A stretch of 64,000 nucleotides of DNA, from contig NZ_LMDF01000006.1 in NCBI RefSeq assembly GCF_001425745.1, positions 994,035 through 1,058,034 of the forward strand, written 5' to 3'. Each line of letters starts with the position of its first letter. Within the stretch, counting starts at the first letter, position 1. This DNA comes from Caulobacter sp. Root343 (GTDB lineage: Bacteria > Pseudomonadota > Alphaproteobacteria > Caulobacterales > Caulobacteraceae). Position numbers and translations under genes: made by a program. Of the stretch, positions 10,993 to 19,226 are shown piece after piece. The notes beneath the pieces were generated by a model. The model had not been told where the DNA came from and made no database searches. It was given only the letters and a program-made list of their open reading frames with translations.

Positions 10993-11101
10993 CCGCATCC
11001 CCCAAGGCGCCCTAGACGCCGCAACTCTCGGATAGCGCGCTCCATCTGAGGATGTAAAGTCTGACCACCCTTCGTTTCGAGGGAGGGACCTCTTGGGGCT
11101 C

Positions 11102-11123
11102 GCCATGACAAGGTTGTCATGGC
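11102..11123. promoter_or_regulatory. LacI-type operator upstream of the LacI-family regulator
   Basis: ATGACAAGGTTGTCAT (11105-11120) is flanked by GCC and GGC, giving 10-bp arms around a GG centre. It shares both 7-bp half-sites with the zwf operator at 5205-5220. It lies 46 bases before the regulator start and could also touch the divergent promoter at 10992. Autoregulation is the simplest reading. Confidence 0.82.
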
Positions 11124-11168
11124 TTAGTATTCGCCAAACCGAACGAATCGGGACGGCGAGGAACGGAA

Positions 11169-12188
11169 TTGAGCGCCAAGATCACGATCCACGACGTCGC
11201 CCGCGAGAGCGGGGTCTCGATCAAGACCGTCTCGCGGGTGCTCAACCGTGAGCCCAACGTCAAGGCCGACACCCGCGATCGGGTGCAGGCGGCCGTGGCG
11301 GCGCTGAAGTATCGGCCCAACATCTCGGCTCGCAGCCTGGCGGGCTCGAAGGCCTATCTGATCGGCGTCTTCTTCGACAACCCCAGCCCCGGCTACGTCA
11401 CCGACGTGCAGCTGGGCGCGATCGCGCGGTGTCGGCAGGAGGGCTACCACCTGATCGTCGAGCCGATCGACTCGACCGGCGACGTCGAGGACCAGGTCGC
11501 GCCGATGCTGGCGACGCTGCGCATGGACGGGGTGATCCTGACCCCGCCGCTCAGTGACCATCCGCTGGTTCTGGCCGCGCTGGAGCAGGAGGGCGTGCCT
11601 TACGTCCGCATCGCGCCGGGTGGCGACATCGATCGCGCGCCGTGGGTCAGCATGGACGATCGCTTGGCTGCCTTCGAGATGACCAAGCACCTGATCGGCC
11701 TGGGCCACAAGGACATCGGCTTCATCATCGGCCATCCTGATCACGGCGCGTCGCATCGCCGCCACCAGGGCTTCATCGACGCGATGCGCGACGCGGGCCT
11801 GCCCATTCGCGACGACCGGATGGAGCAGGGCTGGTTCTCGTTCCGCTCGGGCTTCGAGGCGGCCGAGCGGCTGCTGGGCGGCGCCGATCGGCCGACCGCG
11901 ATCTTCGCCTCGAACGACGACATGGCGCTGGGTGTGATGGCCGTGGCCAACCGGATGCGCCTGGACGTGCCCCAGACCCTAGCCGTCGCCGGCTTCGACG
12001 ACACGCCCGGCGCCAAGATCACCTGGCCGCAGCTGACCACCGTGCGCCAGCCCATTTTCGCCATGGCCGGCGCCGCCGCCGACATGCTGATGCATGGCGT
12101 CGAGCAGGAAGAGGGGGCGCCGCCGCCGTCCCGCCTGCTGGATTTCGAGCTGGTGGTTCGAGAATCCACCGCGCAGCCGGCCGATTAG
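11169..12188 (+). CDS. LacI-family transcriptional regulator, probable repressor of the Entner-Doudoroff operon
   Basis: A 339-residue repressor. The N-terminal LacI helix-turn-helix and hinge are at residues 1-60 (ITIHDVARESGVSIKTVSRV, then RPNISARSLAGSKAYLIGV). A periplasmic-binding-protein-like sugar domain follows to the end (TAIFASNDDMALGVMAVANR, VAGFDDTPGAKITWPQLTTV). The start is TTG at 11169, preceded by GGCGAGGAACGGAA; the reading gives the complete DNA-binding domain. Sharing of the operator between its own promoter and zwf, less than 6 kb away, points to local control of zwf-pgl-edd-glk. The effector is unknown; an ED intermediate such as KDPG or 6-phosphogluconate, or glucose, is possible. 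Confidence 0.9.
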   Translation: MSAKITIHDVARESGVSIKTVSRVLNREPNVKADTRDRVQAAVAALKYRPNISARSLAGSKAYLIGVFFDNPSPGYVTDVQLGAIARCRQEGYHLIVEPIDSTGDVEDQVAPMLATLRMDGVILTPPLSDHPLVLAALEQEGVPYVRIAPGGDIDRAPWVSMDDRLAAFEMTKHLIGLGHKDIGFIIGHPDHGASHRRHQGFIDAMRDAGLPIRDDRMEQGWFSFRSGFEAAERLLGGADRPTAIFASNDDMALGVMAVANRMRLDVPQTLAVAGFDDTPGAKITWPQLTTVRQPIFAMAGAAADMLMHGVEQEEGAPPPSRLLDFELVVRESTAQPAD

Positions 12189-12234
12189 ACGCTTTTCGGG
12201 TCGCCGGGACGTGTTACCGCAATCATAATGTTCT

Positions 12235-12248
12235 TGACAGCGCTGTCC
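12235..12248. promoter_or_regulatory. Second LacI-type operator class upstream of the GH3 gene
   Basis: TGACAGCGCTGTCC contains the perfect palindrome GACAGCGCTGTC (12236-12247) with a central CG. It shares TGACA with the ED operators but differs inside (GCGC core rather than ACGT). It is likely bound by a different LacI-family protein that responds to beta-glucosides. It lies about 245 bases before the GH3 start. Confidence 0.6.
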
Positions 12249-12492
12249 GATCTACGTGACATCAAGGCGATCAAGACGGTCGCCCACGGAAAGGCGGCGT
12301 CAGGAGGAAACGCCATGACCTCGCCTGGCCTGACCAGCGCCCGTCGCACCTTGTGTGCACGATCACTCCCCTCCAAGCGGACCTGACCGCTTTTCTTTCG
12401 CTCGGCGCGGTAACCCCGCAAGCGCCGCGCCGAGCGCCTTTCTCGACATTTCGCGAGGTCCGCCGGGGGGCGGGCGTATCCTGGGAAACATC

Positions 12493-14964
12493 ATGTCCGT
12501 ATCTGGTCGTCTCGTCCGCGCCTCCGCGGTGGCCCTTATCCTTGCCGGCGGCCTGGCGGGGACCGCTTCGGCCCAAACCAATCCGGCCGCCGTCGCGCAT
12601 CCCGAGATCTGGCCCAAGGCCGCCAGCCCGGCGGCGATCACCGACGCCAAGACCGAGGCCTTCATCACCCAGCTGATGAGCAAGATGAGTGTCGAGGAGA
12701 AGGTCGCCCAGACCATCCAGGCCGACGGCGCCTCGATCACCCCGGAGGAGCTGAAAAAGTACCGCCTGGGCTCGGTGCTGGTGGGCGGCAACAGCGCGCC
12801 CGACGGCAACGACCGCGCCACGCCGCAGCGCTGGGTCGAGTGGATCCGCGCCTTCCGCGCCGCGGCGCTGGAAAAGCGCGGCGGTCACCAAGAGATCCCG
12901 ATCATCTTCGGCGTCGACGCCGTACACGGGCACAACAACGTCGTCGGCTCGACGATCTTCCCGCACAATATCGGCCTGGGCGCGGCGCGCGATCCCGACC
13001 TGATCCGCCGGATCGGCGAGGCGACCGCCCAGGAAATGGCCGCCTCGGGCGCCGACTGGACCTTCGGCCCCACCGTGGCCGTGCCGCGCGACGAGCGCTG
13101 GGGCCGCGCCTACGAGGGCTATGCCGAGGACCCGGAGGTCGTGAAGACCTACTCCGGCCCGATGACCCTGGGCCTGCAAGGCGCGCTGGTCGCCGGCAAG
13201 CCGCTGGCGGCGGGCCACGTGGCCGGGTCGGCCAAGCACTTCCTGGCCGACGGCGGCACCGAGAACGGCAAGGATCAGGGCGACGCCAAGATCTCCGAGG
13301 CTGATCTGGTCCGGCTGCATGCCGCGGGGTATCCGCCGGCCATCGACGCCGGCATTCTGTCGGTGATGGTCTCGTTCTCCAGCTGGAACGGGGTCAAGCA
13401 CACCGGCAACAAGAGCCTGGTGACCGACGTGCTGAAGGGGCGGCTGGGCTTTCAGGGCTTCGTGGTCGGCGACTGGAACGCCCATGGCCAGGTCGAGGGC
13501 TGCACCAACACCAACTGCGCCCAGGCCTACAACGCCGGCATGGACATGATGATGGCCCCCGACAGCTGGAAGGGGCTCTATGACAACACCCTGGCCCAGG
13601 TGAAGGCCGGCCAGATCTCGATGGCGCGGATCGACGACGCGGTGCGCCGCATCCTGCGCGTGAAGGTCAAGGCGGGGCTGTTTGAGGACAAGCGCCCGCT
13701 GGAAGGCAAGTACGAACTGCTGGGCGCGCCCGCGCACCGCGCCGTGGCCCGCGAGGCCGTCCGCAAGTCGCTGGTCTTGCTGAAGAACCAAGGCGTGCTG
13801 CCGCTGAAGAGCTCGGCCCACGTGCTGGTGGCCGGCGACGGCGCCGACGACATCGGCAAGGCCGCTGGCGGCTGGACCCTGACCTGGCAAGGCACGGGCA
13901 ACAAGAACAGCGACTTCCCGCACAGCCAATCGATCTATGGCGGCGTCGCCGAAGCCGTGAAGGCCGGCGGCGGCAGCGCCGAGCTGTCGGTCTCGGGCGA
14001 CTTCAAGACCAAGCCCGACGTGGCCATCGTGGTGTTCGGCGAGAACCCCTACGCCGAGTTCCAGGGCGACATCGCAACGGCCGAGTACCAGCCTGGCGAC
14101 AAGACCGATCTGGCCTTGCTGAAGAAGCTGAAGGCCGCCGGAATCCCGGTGGTTTCGGTGTTCCTCAGCGGCCGCCCGTTGTGGACAAATCCCGAGATCA
14201 ACGCCTCCGACGCCTTCGTCGCGGCCTGGCTGCCGGGCTCGGAAGGCGGCGGCGTCGCCGACGTGCTGGTGGGCGACAAGGCCGGCAAGCCGCGCCACGA
14301 CTTCCAGGGCAAGCTGTCGTTCAGCTGGCCCAAGCGCGCCGACCAGGAGCCGATCAATGTCGGCGACAAGAACTATGACCCGCTGTTCGCCTACGGCTAC
14401 GGCCTCAGCTACGCCAAGCCAGGCAAGGTTGCGGCGCTGTCGGAAGATCCGGGAACGGCCTCGGCGGCGGTCAATGTCGACCGTTACTTCGTCGCCGGCC
14501 GGGCGCCCGCGCCGTGGACGATGAACGCCGCCGGGACCGTCTCGCTGAAGACGGTGGACGCCGGCGCGCAGGAGAACGCCCGCCAGGCGACGTGGAGCGG
14601 GGAGGGCTCGGGCGCCTTGACCGTCATGGGTCAGCCCGTCGATCTTTCGCGCCAAACGACCGGCGACATGGCCGTGATGATCCGCTACCGCGTCGACGCA
14701 CTCCCAGAGAAACCCGTTTCCCTTGGGATAGTCTGTGGCGAATCCTGCGGGGCGGCTGTAGACCTGACGTCCACGTTATCAGGTGCGAAAATCGGCGAAT
14801 GGCGTACGGCCAAGATCAAACTTTCCTGCTTCATGGCCAAGGGCGCCAGGATGGAGCATGTTTCATCCCCGTTCGCCTTGTCGACCATGGGGCGCCTGAC
14901 GCTGTCGTTCACGGAAATCAGGCTGGCGTCCAACGAGGGCGACGCCTTCTGTCCGCCAAGCTAA
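12493..14964 (+). CDS. Exported GH3 family beta-glucosidase (exo-glucan hydrolase type)
   Basis: An 823-residue secreted enzyme that removes glucose from beta-linked glucosides. The signal peptide is about residues 1-27, ending TASA. The GH3 N-terminal barrel has IPIIFGVDAVHGHNNV, the AKHFLADGGT motif and the nucleophile loop GFVVGDWNAHGQVEG (Asp of GDW). The GH3 C-terminal alpha/beta domain has LVLLKNQGVLPL. A beta-sandwich-like tail fills the last 130 residues. The frame is open up to 12355, but ATG 12493 begins a clean signal sequence, so I chose it. A LacI-type operator lies upstream. The glucose produced would be used by Glk/Zwf encoded just upstream. Confidence 0.88.
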   Translation: MSVSGRLVRASAVALILAGGLAGTASAQTNPAAVAHPEIWPKAASPAAITDAKTEAFITQLMSKMSVEEKVAQTIQADGASITPEELKKYRLGSVLVGGNSAPDGNDRATPQRWVEWIRAFRAAALEKRGGHQEIPIIFGVDAVHGHNNVVGSTIFPHNIGLGAARDPDLIRRIGEATAQEMAASGADWTFGPTVAVPRDERWGRAYEGYAEDPEVVKTYSGPMTLGLQGALVAGKPLAAGHVAGSAKHFLADGGTENGKDQGDAKISEADLVRLHAAGYPPAIDAGILSVMVSFSSWNGVKHTGNKSLVTDVLKGRLGFQGFVVGDWNAHGQVEGCTNTNCAQAYNAGMDMMMAPDSWKGLYDNTLAQVKAGQISMARIDDAVRRILRVKVKAGLFEDKRPLEGKYELLGAPAHRAVAREAVRKSLVLLKNQGVLPLKSSAHVLVAGDGADDIGKAAGGWTLTWQGTGNKNSDFPHSQSIYGGVAEAVKAGGGSAELSVSGDFKTKPDVAIVVFGENPYAEFQGDIATAEYQPGDKTDLALLKKLKAAGIPVVSVFLSGRPLWTNPEINASDAFVAAWLPGSEGGGVADVLVGDKAGKPRHDFQGKLSFSWPKRADQEPINVGDKNYDPLFAYGYGLSYAKPGKVAALSEDPGTASAAVNVDRYFVAGRAPAPWTMNAAGTVSLKTVDAGAQENARQATWSGEGSGALTVMGQPVDLSRQTTGDMAVMIRYRVDALPEKPVSLGIVCGESCGAAVDLTSTLSGAKIGEWRTAKIKLSCFMAKGARMEHVSSPFALSTMGRLTLSFTEIRLASNEGDAFCPPS

Positions 14965-14986
14965 ATCATCAAGAAGGAGCGACGGC

Positions 14987-16417
14987 ATGATCCGCGCCCG
15001 TCGCTCCCGCATCGTCGCCACGCTCGGCCCCGCCTCCAGCTCGCGCGACATGATCGTCACCCTGGCCAAGGCCGGGGCGGACGTGTTTCGCTTGAACTTC
15101 AGCCACGGGGCCCACGAGACCCACGCGGCCGTCTATGCGGCGATCCGCGAGGCCGAGGCGATCGTCGACCGCCCGCTGGGCATCCTGGCCGACCTGCAGG
15201 GCCCCAAGCTGCGCGTCGGCAAGTTCGCCAACGGCCCCGTCATTCTGAAGGCCGGCCAGGCGTTCCGCTTCGACAGCGATGCGACCCCCGGCGACGAGAC
15301 GCGCGTGCACCTGCCGCATCCGGAAATCCTGACCGCCATGCGGCCCGGCGCGACCCTGCTGCTGGATGACGGCAAGCTGCGCATGACGGTGACCGACGCC
15401 GGTCCCGGCTACGCCAACACCACGGTCGTCAACGGCGGCAAGCTGTCCGAGCGCAAGGGCGTGGCGGTGCCGGACGTCGTCATCCCGATGTCGCCCCTGA
15501 CCGCCAAGGACCGCGAGGACCTGGCCTTCGCCCTGCGCCTGGGCGTCGACTGGATCGCCCTGTCGTTCGTGCAGGCCCCGGAAGACATGGCCGAGCTGCG
15601 CCGCATCGTCGAAGGCCGCGCCGCCGTGCTGGCCAAGATCGAAAAGCCCCAAGCCCTGAAAGTGCTGGGTCCGATCCTCGACCTCTGCGACGGCGTCATG
15701 GTGGCCCGTGGCGACCTCGGCGTCGAAATGGCCCCGGAAGAGGTGCCGGTGGCGCAGAAGGTCATCCTGCGGGCGGCGCGCGAACGCGGCATCCCGGTGA
15801 TCGTCGCCACCCAGATGCTGGAATCGATGATCAGCTCGCCCACGCCAACCCGCGCCGAGGCTTCGGACGTGGCCAACGCGGTCTACGAGGGCGCGGACGC
15901 GGTGATGCTGTCGGCGGAATCGGCGGCCGGCGAATATCCGGAAGAATCCGTTTCGATGATGAACCGCATCATCGAACGCGTCGAACGCGACCCGCGCTGG
16001 CCCGAGCTGATGCAGGCCGAGCAGCGGCACGACGACGACGACGCCGACGTGCTGGTGGTCGCCGCCGCCGGCGCGGCCAAGGCCGGCTCGACCAAGTGCC
16101 TGGTGGCCTTCACCACCACGGGGGCGACCGCGCGCCGCCTGGCTCGCGAACGGCCGCTGCAGCCGGTGCTGGCGCTGTCGCCCGACATCAACGCCGTGCG
16201 TCGCATGGCCCTGGTCTGGGGTGTCGAGCCGCGGGTCAGCGCCCAGCCCGACAGCCTGGAGGTCGTCACCACCGACGCCTCGAGCAAGGCCCTGGAACTG
16301 GGTCTGGTCGCGCCGGGCGAACGCCTGCTGGTCGTGGCCGGGACGCCGTTCGGGGCTCCGGGCGCCGCCAACCTGCTACGCCTGGCCCATGCGCCCGCGC
16401 CGGCTCGCCGGCGCTAG
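14987..16417 (+). CDS. pyk: Pyruvate kinase
   Basis: Converts phosphoenolpyruvate and ADP to pyruvate and ATP. The 476-residue protein shows the N-terminal RSRIVATLGPASSS and FRLNFSHG motifs. The active-site segment AVLAKIEKPQAL is followed by DGVMVARGDLGVEM. ATQMLESMI and the DVANAVYEGADAVMLSAESA signature follow. The ATG at 14987 has AAGGAG 8 bases upstream. The gene lies 22 bases after the GH3 gene, so the two may be cotranscribed. It converges with a Crp/Fnr gene after 21 bases. Confidence 0.95.
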   Translation: MIRARRSRIVATLGPASSSRDMIVTLAKAGADVFRLNFSHGAHETHAAVYAAIREAEAIVDRPLGILADLQGPKLRVGKFANGPVILKAGQAFRFDSDATPGDETRVHLPHPEILTAMRPGATLLLDDGKLRMTVTDAGPGYANTTVVNGGKLSERKGVAVPDVVIPMSPLTAKDREDLAFALRLGVDWIALSFVQAPEDMAELRRIVEGRAAVLAKIEKPQALKVLGPILDLCDGVMVARGDLGVEMAPEEVPVAQKVILRAARERGIPVIVATQMLESMISSPTPTRAEASDVANAVYEGADAVMLSAESAAGEYPEESVSMMNRIIERVERDPRWPELMQAEQRHDDDDADVLVVAAAGAAKAGSTKCLVAFTTTGATARRLARERPLQPVLALSPDINAVRRMALVWGVEPRVSAQPDSLEVVTTDASSKALELGLVAPGERLLVVAGTPFGAPGAANLLRLAHAPAPARRR

Positions 16418-16438
16418 CTTAGGGAAAAAGGAGGCCGG

Positions 16439-17158
16439 CTAGTCGATGAACGAGGCCGGCAGCAGCCGCTCGTAGCCGCGCCGCACCGCGCCGTAACACT
16501 CGCAGGCCACGGTCTCGAGGCCGGCGCGGTCCATGATGTCGACCACGCCGCGCCGATAGCGGATCAGGCCCTTGGCCTGCAGCGAGCCGGCGACGGCGGT
16601 GACGGTCGTGCGCTGGACGCCCAGCATGTCGGCCAGGAATTCCTGCGTCAGGTTGACGGTGTGAGTGTCGATGCGATCGTGGCACGACAGCAGCCAGCGG
16701 CAGAACCGAGCCTCGACGGCGTGCAAGGCGTTGCAGGCCACCGATTGGATGGCGTGACCGAACAGGGCCTCGTTGTGGCGATCGACGAGATCGCGAAGCG
16801 GCGCGCTGCGCGTCCAGACATCGTGCAGAGGGCCGGCGGCGATCCGCAGCGCCGAGCCTGGCGCCTGAACGATGGCGCGCGACAGCGACTGGCGCGGGGC
16901 CACGGCGGCCATCAGACCCAATGCTCCTTCGCGACCGATGGCGGCGGACTCGATCGCCGCGCCGCTCTCCATCAGGGTCATCAGCGAGATGACACAGTCG
17001 TTCGGAAAATAGATCTGATCGATCAAATCTCCCGGATCGTAGAGCAGGCGGCCCTTATCGAGGTCCACCGCGGCCAGATGAGGCGTGAGTAAGGCCCTGT
17101 CTTCGGGCGGCAAAGCGGAGAGCAGGCGGTTCTTCAAGGTCGCTAACGGCCCAGTCAT
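16439..17158 (-). CDS. Crp/Fnr-family transcriptional regulator
   Basis: A 239-residue regulator. The N-terminal cyclic-nucleotide-binding-like beta-barrel (about residues 15-135) includes VDLDKGRLLYDPGDLIDQIYFP. The C-terminal winged helix-turn-helix is LTQEFLADMLGVQRTTVTAV and GLIRYRRGVVDI. No cysteine set for an FNR-type cluster is visible at the N-terminus, and the usual cAMP phosphate-binding RxS signature is not evident, so it belongs to the large group of divergent Crp-like proteins. The ATG at 17158 (MTGPLATLKN) is preferred over the longer reading. The effector is unknown. Confidence 0.85.
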   Translation of the reverse strand: MTGPLATLKNRLLSALPPEDRALLTPHLAAVDLDKGRLLYDPGDLIDQIYFPNDCVISLMTLMESGAAIESAAIGREGALGLMAAVAPRQSLSRAIVQAPGSALRIAAGPLHDVWTRSAPLRDLVDRHNEALFGHAIQSVACNALHAVEARFCRWLLSCHDRIDTHTVNLTQEFLADMLGVQRTTVTAVAGSLQAKGLIRYRRGVVDIMDRAGLETVACECYGAVRRGYERLLPASFID

Positions 17159-17319
17159 GCGGAATCGAACGCCGTCTCGCGGCAAGGGTTGCAAGCTATA
17201 GGTGGGTCAGCTGGGCCGCGCCGTCGCTTAGCCGACACAATCCAGTCAGGGACGTCGCGAAAATATAAGAGTCCGCGAAACCTTCTATTTTCCACCATCA
17301 TTTGACAGAATGCCGCTTA

Positions 17320-17333
17320 GTCGGGTTCCCGAC
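17320..17333. promoter_or_regulatory. Palindrome in the Crp/Fnr gene upstream region
   Basis: GTCGGGTTCCCGAC is a 6+2+6 perfect inverted repeat. It lies 162 bases upstream of the Crp/Fnr start, just after TTGACA (17302-17307, plus strand). It may be an operator. The rest of the 17159-17462 gap is AT-richer than its surroundings and holds no gene that I can support. Confidence 0.35.
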
Positions 17334-17380
17334 ATAACTACTCAATGAAGATCGCCTGCAACCTACGATAATCTGTATGG

Positions 17381-17410
17381 GCAAAAGAAAAGCCGCCAGA
17401 ACGGCGGCTT
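17381..17410 (-). terminator. Rho-independent terminator of the acyl-CoA dehydrogenase operon
   Basis: Read on the minus strand, AAGCCGCC-GTTCT-GGCGGCTT forms an 8-bp stem with a 5-base loop and is followed by TTCTTTTGC. It begins about 50 bases after the stop of the last gene of the operon (17463). Confidence 0.8.
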
Positions 17411-17462
17411 ATAAGGTCGACCAGTTTGTCCGCGAGAAGCTGACGGGGTTTTCCGCTTGGCG

Positions 17463-18611
17463 TCAGAACCCCATCAGCCTTGCGTAGCGGTCCCGGTGGA
17501 AGCTGGCGCCGCCGAACAGGGTCTCGGTGACGCGCGCGCGCTTCATGTAGAGGCCGGCGTCGTGAGCGTCGGTCATGCCGATGCCGCCATGCATCTGGAC
17601 CATCTCGTTGCTGGCCAGGTGGACCAGATCGCTGGCCTTGGCCTTGGCCAGGGAGGCGAGGGCCCGGGTGTCTCCGCCCCCTGTCGCGTTTTGGGCGTCA
17701 ATGGCCTCCAGCGCGGCCTCGACACAGGAGCGGGTGGTTTCCAGGTCGGTGAACCACTTGGCGGCGCGGTGCTGCAGGGCCTGGAACGTGCCGATCACCT
17801 GGCCGAACTGGGTGCGGGTCTTCAGATAGTCCAGGGTGATGTCGAAGGCGGCGCTGGCGCTGCCCAGCATCTCGGCGGCCAGGCCCGCATAGGCGCGGTC
17901 GAGGGTCGGCTCCAGCACGGTCCAGCCCTTGTCGACCTCGCCCAGCACGGCGTCCGCGCCGACCTCGACGCCGTCGAAGGTGATCCGCGCCGCGCCGCGC
18001 GAGTCCACCAGCATCAGGTGCGTGCGGGTGACGCCGGGAGCGTCGCCGGCCACCAGGAACAGGGTCAGGCCCTCGGTTTCGCCCGCCTTGCCGCCGGTGC
18101 GGGCGGCGACGATCAGCAGATCGGCGGCCTCGCCATCCAACACGAAGGTCTTGGTTCCGTTCAGGACATAGCCAGCGCCGCTCTTGGTGGCGGTAAGGGC
18201 CGTACGCGCCGGGGCGTGGTGCGAGCCCTCGTCGACCGCCAGGGTGACGACGGCCTCACCGGCGGCGATCCTCGGCAGCCAAGCCTGCTTTTGCGCGTCC
18301 GAACCGCCCAGTTGCAGGGCCGAGGCGGCGATCAGGGCGGTGGAGAGCAGGGGGGAGGCGGCCAGGGTCCGGCCGGTCTCCTCCAGGATCAGGCCCAGGC
18401 CCAGATAGCCAAACGCCGAGCCGTCATAGGCCTCGGGCACGACCACCCCGGCCCAGCCCATCTCGCCCATGTCCTTCCAGGCGGCGGGATCGAAGCTCTG
18501 GCCGGTCTTGCCGTCGCGCAGCTTGCGCAGGGCGGCGACGGGCGCGCTGTCGGCGACCCAGCCCTTGGCGGCGTCGCGCAGCATCGTCTGTTCTTCGGTC
18601 AGGACGGCCAT
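17463..18611 (-). CDS. Acyl-CoA dehydrogenase family protein (second subunit of pair)
   Basis: A 382-residue flavin-dependent acyl-CoA dehydrogenase. The N-terminal helical domain is at about 1-115 (EEQTMLRDAAKGWVADSAPV). The middle beta domain has SGAGYVLNGTKTFVLDGEAA. The C-terminal helical domain has YLKTRTQFGQVIGTFQALQH and EMVQMHGGIGMTDAHDAGLY. The consensus FAD-binding QGYSEPGAGSDLA segment, clear in the other dehydrogenase of this operon, is replaced by VTLAVDEGSHHAPA, so it may be a divergent partner subunit. Its ATG overlaps the stop of the DsbA-family gene. It is the last gene before the terminator. Confidence 0.87.
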   Translation of the reverse strand: MAVLTEEQTMLRDAAKGWVADSAPVAALRKLRDGKTGQSFDPAAWKDMGEMGWAGVVVPEAYDGSAFGYLGLGLILEETGRTLAASPLLSTALIAASALQLGGSDAQKQAWLPRIAAGEAVVTLAVDEGSHHAPARTALTATKSGAGYVLNGTKTFVLDGEAADLLIVAARTGGKAGETEGLTLFLVAGDAPGVTRTHLMLVDSRGAARITFDGVEVGADAVLGEVDKGWTVLEPTLDRAYAGLAAEMLGSASAAFDITLDYLKTRTQFGQVIGTFQALQHRAAKWFTDLETTRSCVEAALEAIDAQNATGGGDTRALASLAKAKASDLVHLASNEMVQMHGGIGMTDAHDAGLYMKRARVTETLFGGASFHRDRYARLMGF

Positions 18612-19222
18612 CAGGCGTGCTCCCTGGATTGATGACGGGCGGCCCAGTCGAGGGCCTGTTCCAGACGGTCGTTGCCCCAGAAGAGCTCGCCGTCGGCGGT
18701 GAGAAAGCTGGGCGCGCCGAATAGGCCGCGTTCCTTGGCTTGGCGAACGTGGTCCTTCAGCCGGGCCTTCACCGGATCGGATTGGGCGGCGGCCAGCACG
18801 TGCTCCGGCCCCGCGCCGACTCCGGCGATAAGGGGCGCGAGAACCTCGGGGCTGCCGATGTCCTGGTCGTCGACGAAATTGGCCTGGTAGACCGCGCGAC
18901 TAAAGGCCGGGGTCCAGCCGTCCTCCAGGCCCACGATCGCCACACGGGCCGCCAGCAGGCTGTTGCGCGGGAACTGGCTGGGATGACGAAGCGGCAGGCC
19001 CGAGTCCTCGCAGACCCGCTCCAGGTCGCGCCACATGTAGTCGCCTTTCACGGGGAAGGCGTTGAAAGGACTGTCGTTCAGCCCCTGCTGTTCATGGAAC
19101 AGCGGACCCAGCAGGAAGGGCCGCCAAGCCACCGCCACACCCTTGTCCGCCGCCAGGCGTTCAACGCGCATGGCCGCCGGATAGGAGTAGCTCGAAGCGA
19201 ACTCGTACCAGAACTCGATCAT
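18611..19222 (-). CDS. DsbA-family / 2-hydroxychromene-2-carboxylate isomerase-like protein
   Basis: A 203-residue thioredoxin-fold protein. The N-terminal FWYEFASSYSYPAAMRVERL replaces the CxxC of true DsbA by a serine-containing SSYSYP. That is the pattern of glutathione-dependent hydroxychromene carboxylate isomerases and kappa-class GSTs. GLFGAPSFLTADGELFWGND with the cis-Pro loop is typical of this group. There is no signal peptide, so it is cytoplasmic. It sits between two acyl-CoA dehydrogenase genes with a 4-base gap upstream and a 1-base overlap downstream. A role in degrading an aromatic, steroid or branched acyl-CoA substrate is inferred from context. Confidence 0.82.
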   Translation of the reverse strand: MIEFWYEFASSYSYPAAMRVERLAADKGVAVAWRPFLLGPLFHEQQGLNDSPFNAFPVKGDYMWRDLERVCEDSGLPLRHPSQFPRNSLLAARVAIVGLEDGWTPAFSRAVYQANFVDDQDIGSPEVLAPLIAGVGAGPEHVLAAAQSDPVKARLKDHVRQAKERGLFGAPSFLTADGELFWGNDRLEQALDWAARHQSREHA

Positions 19223-19226
19223 CGGG

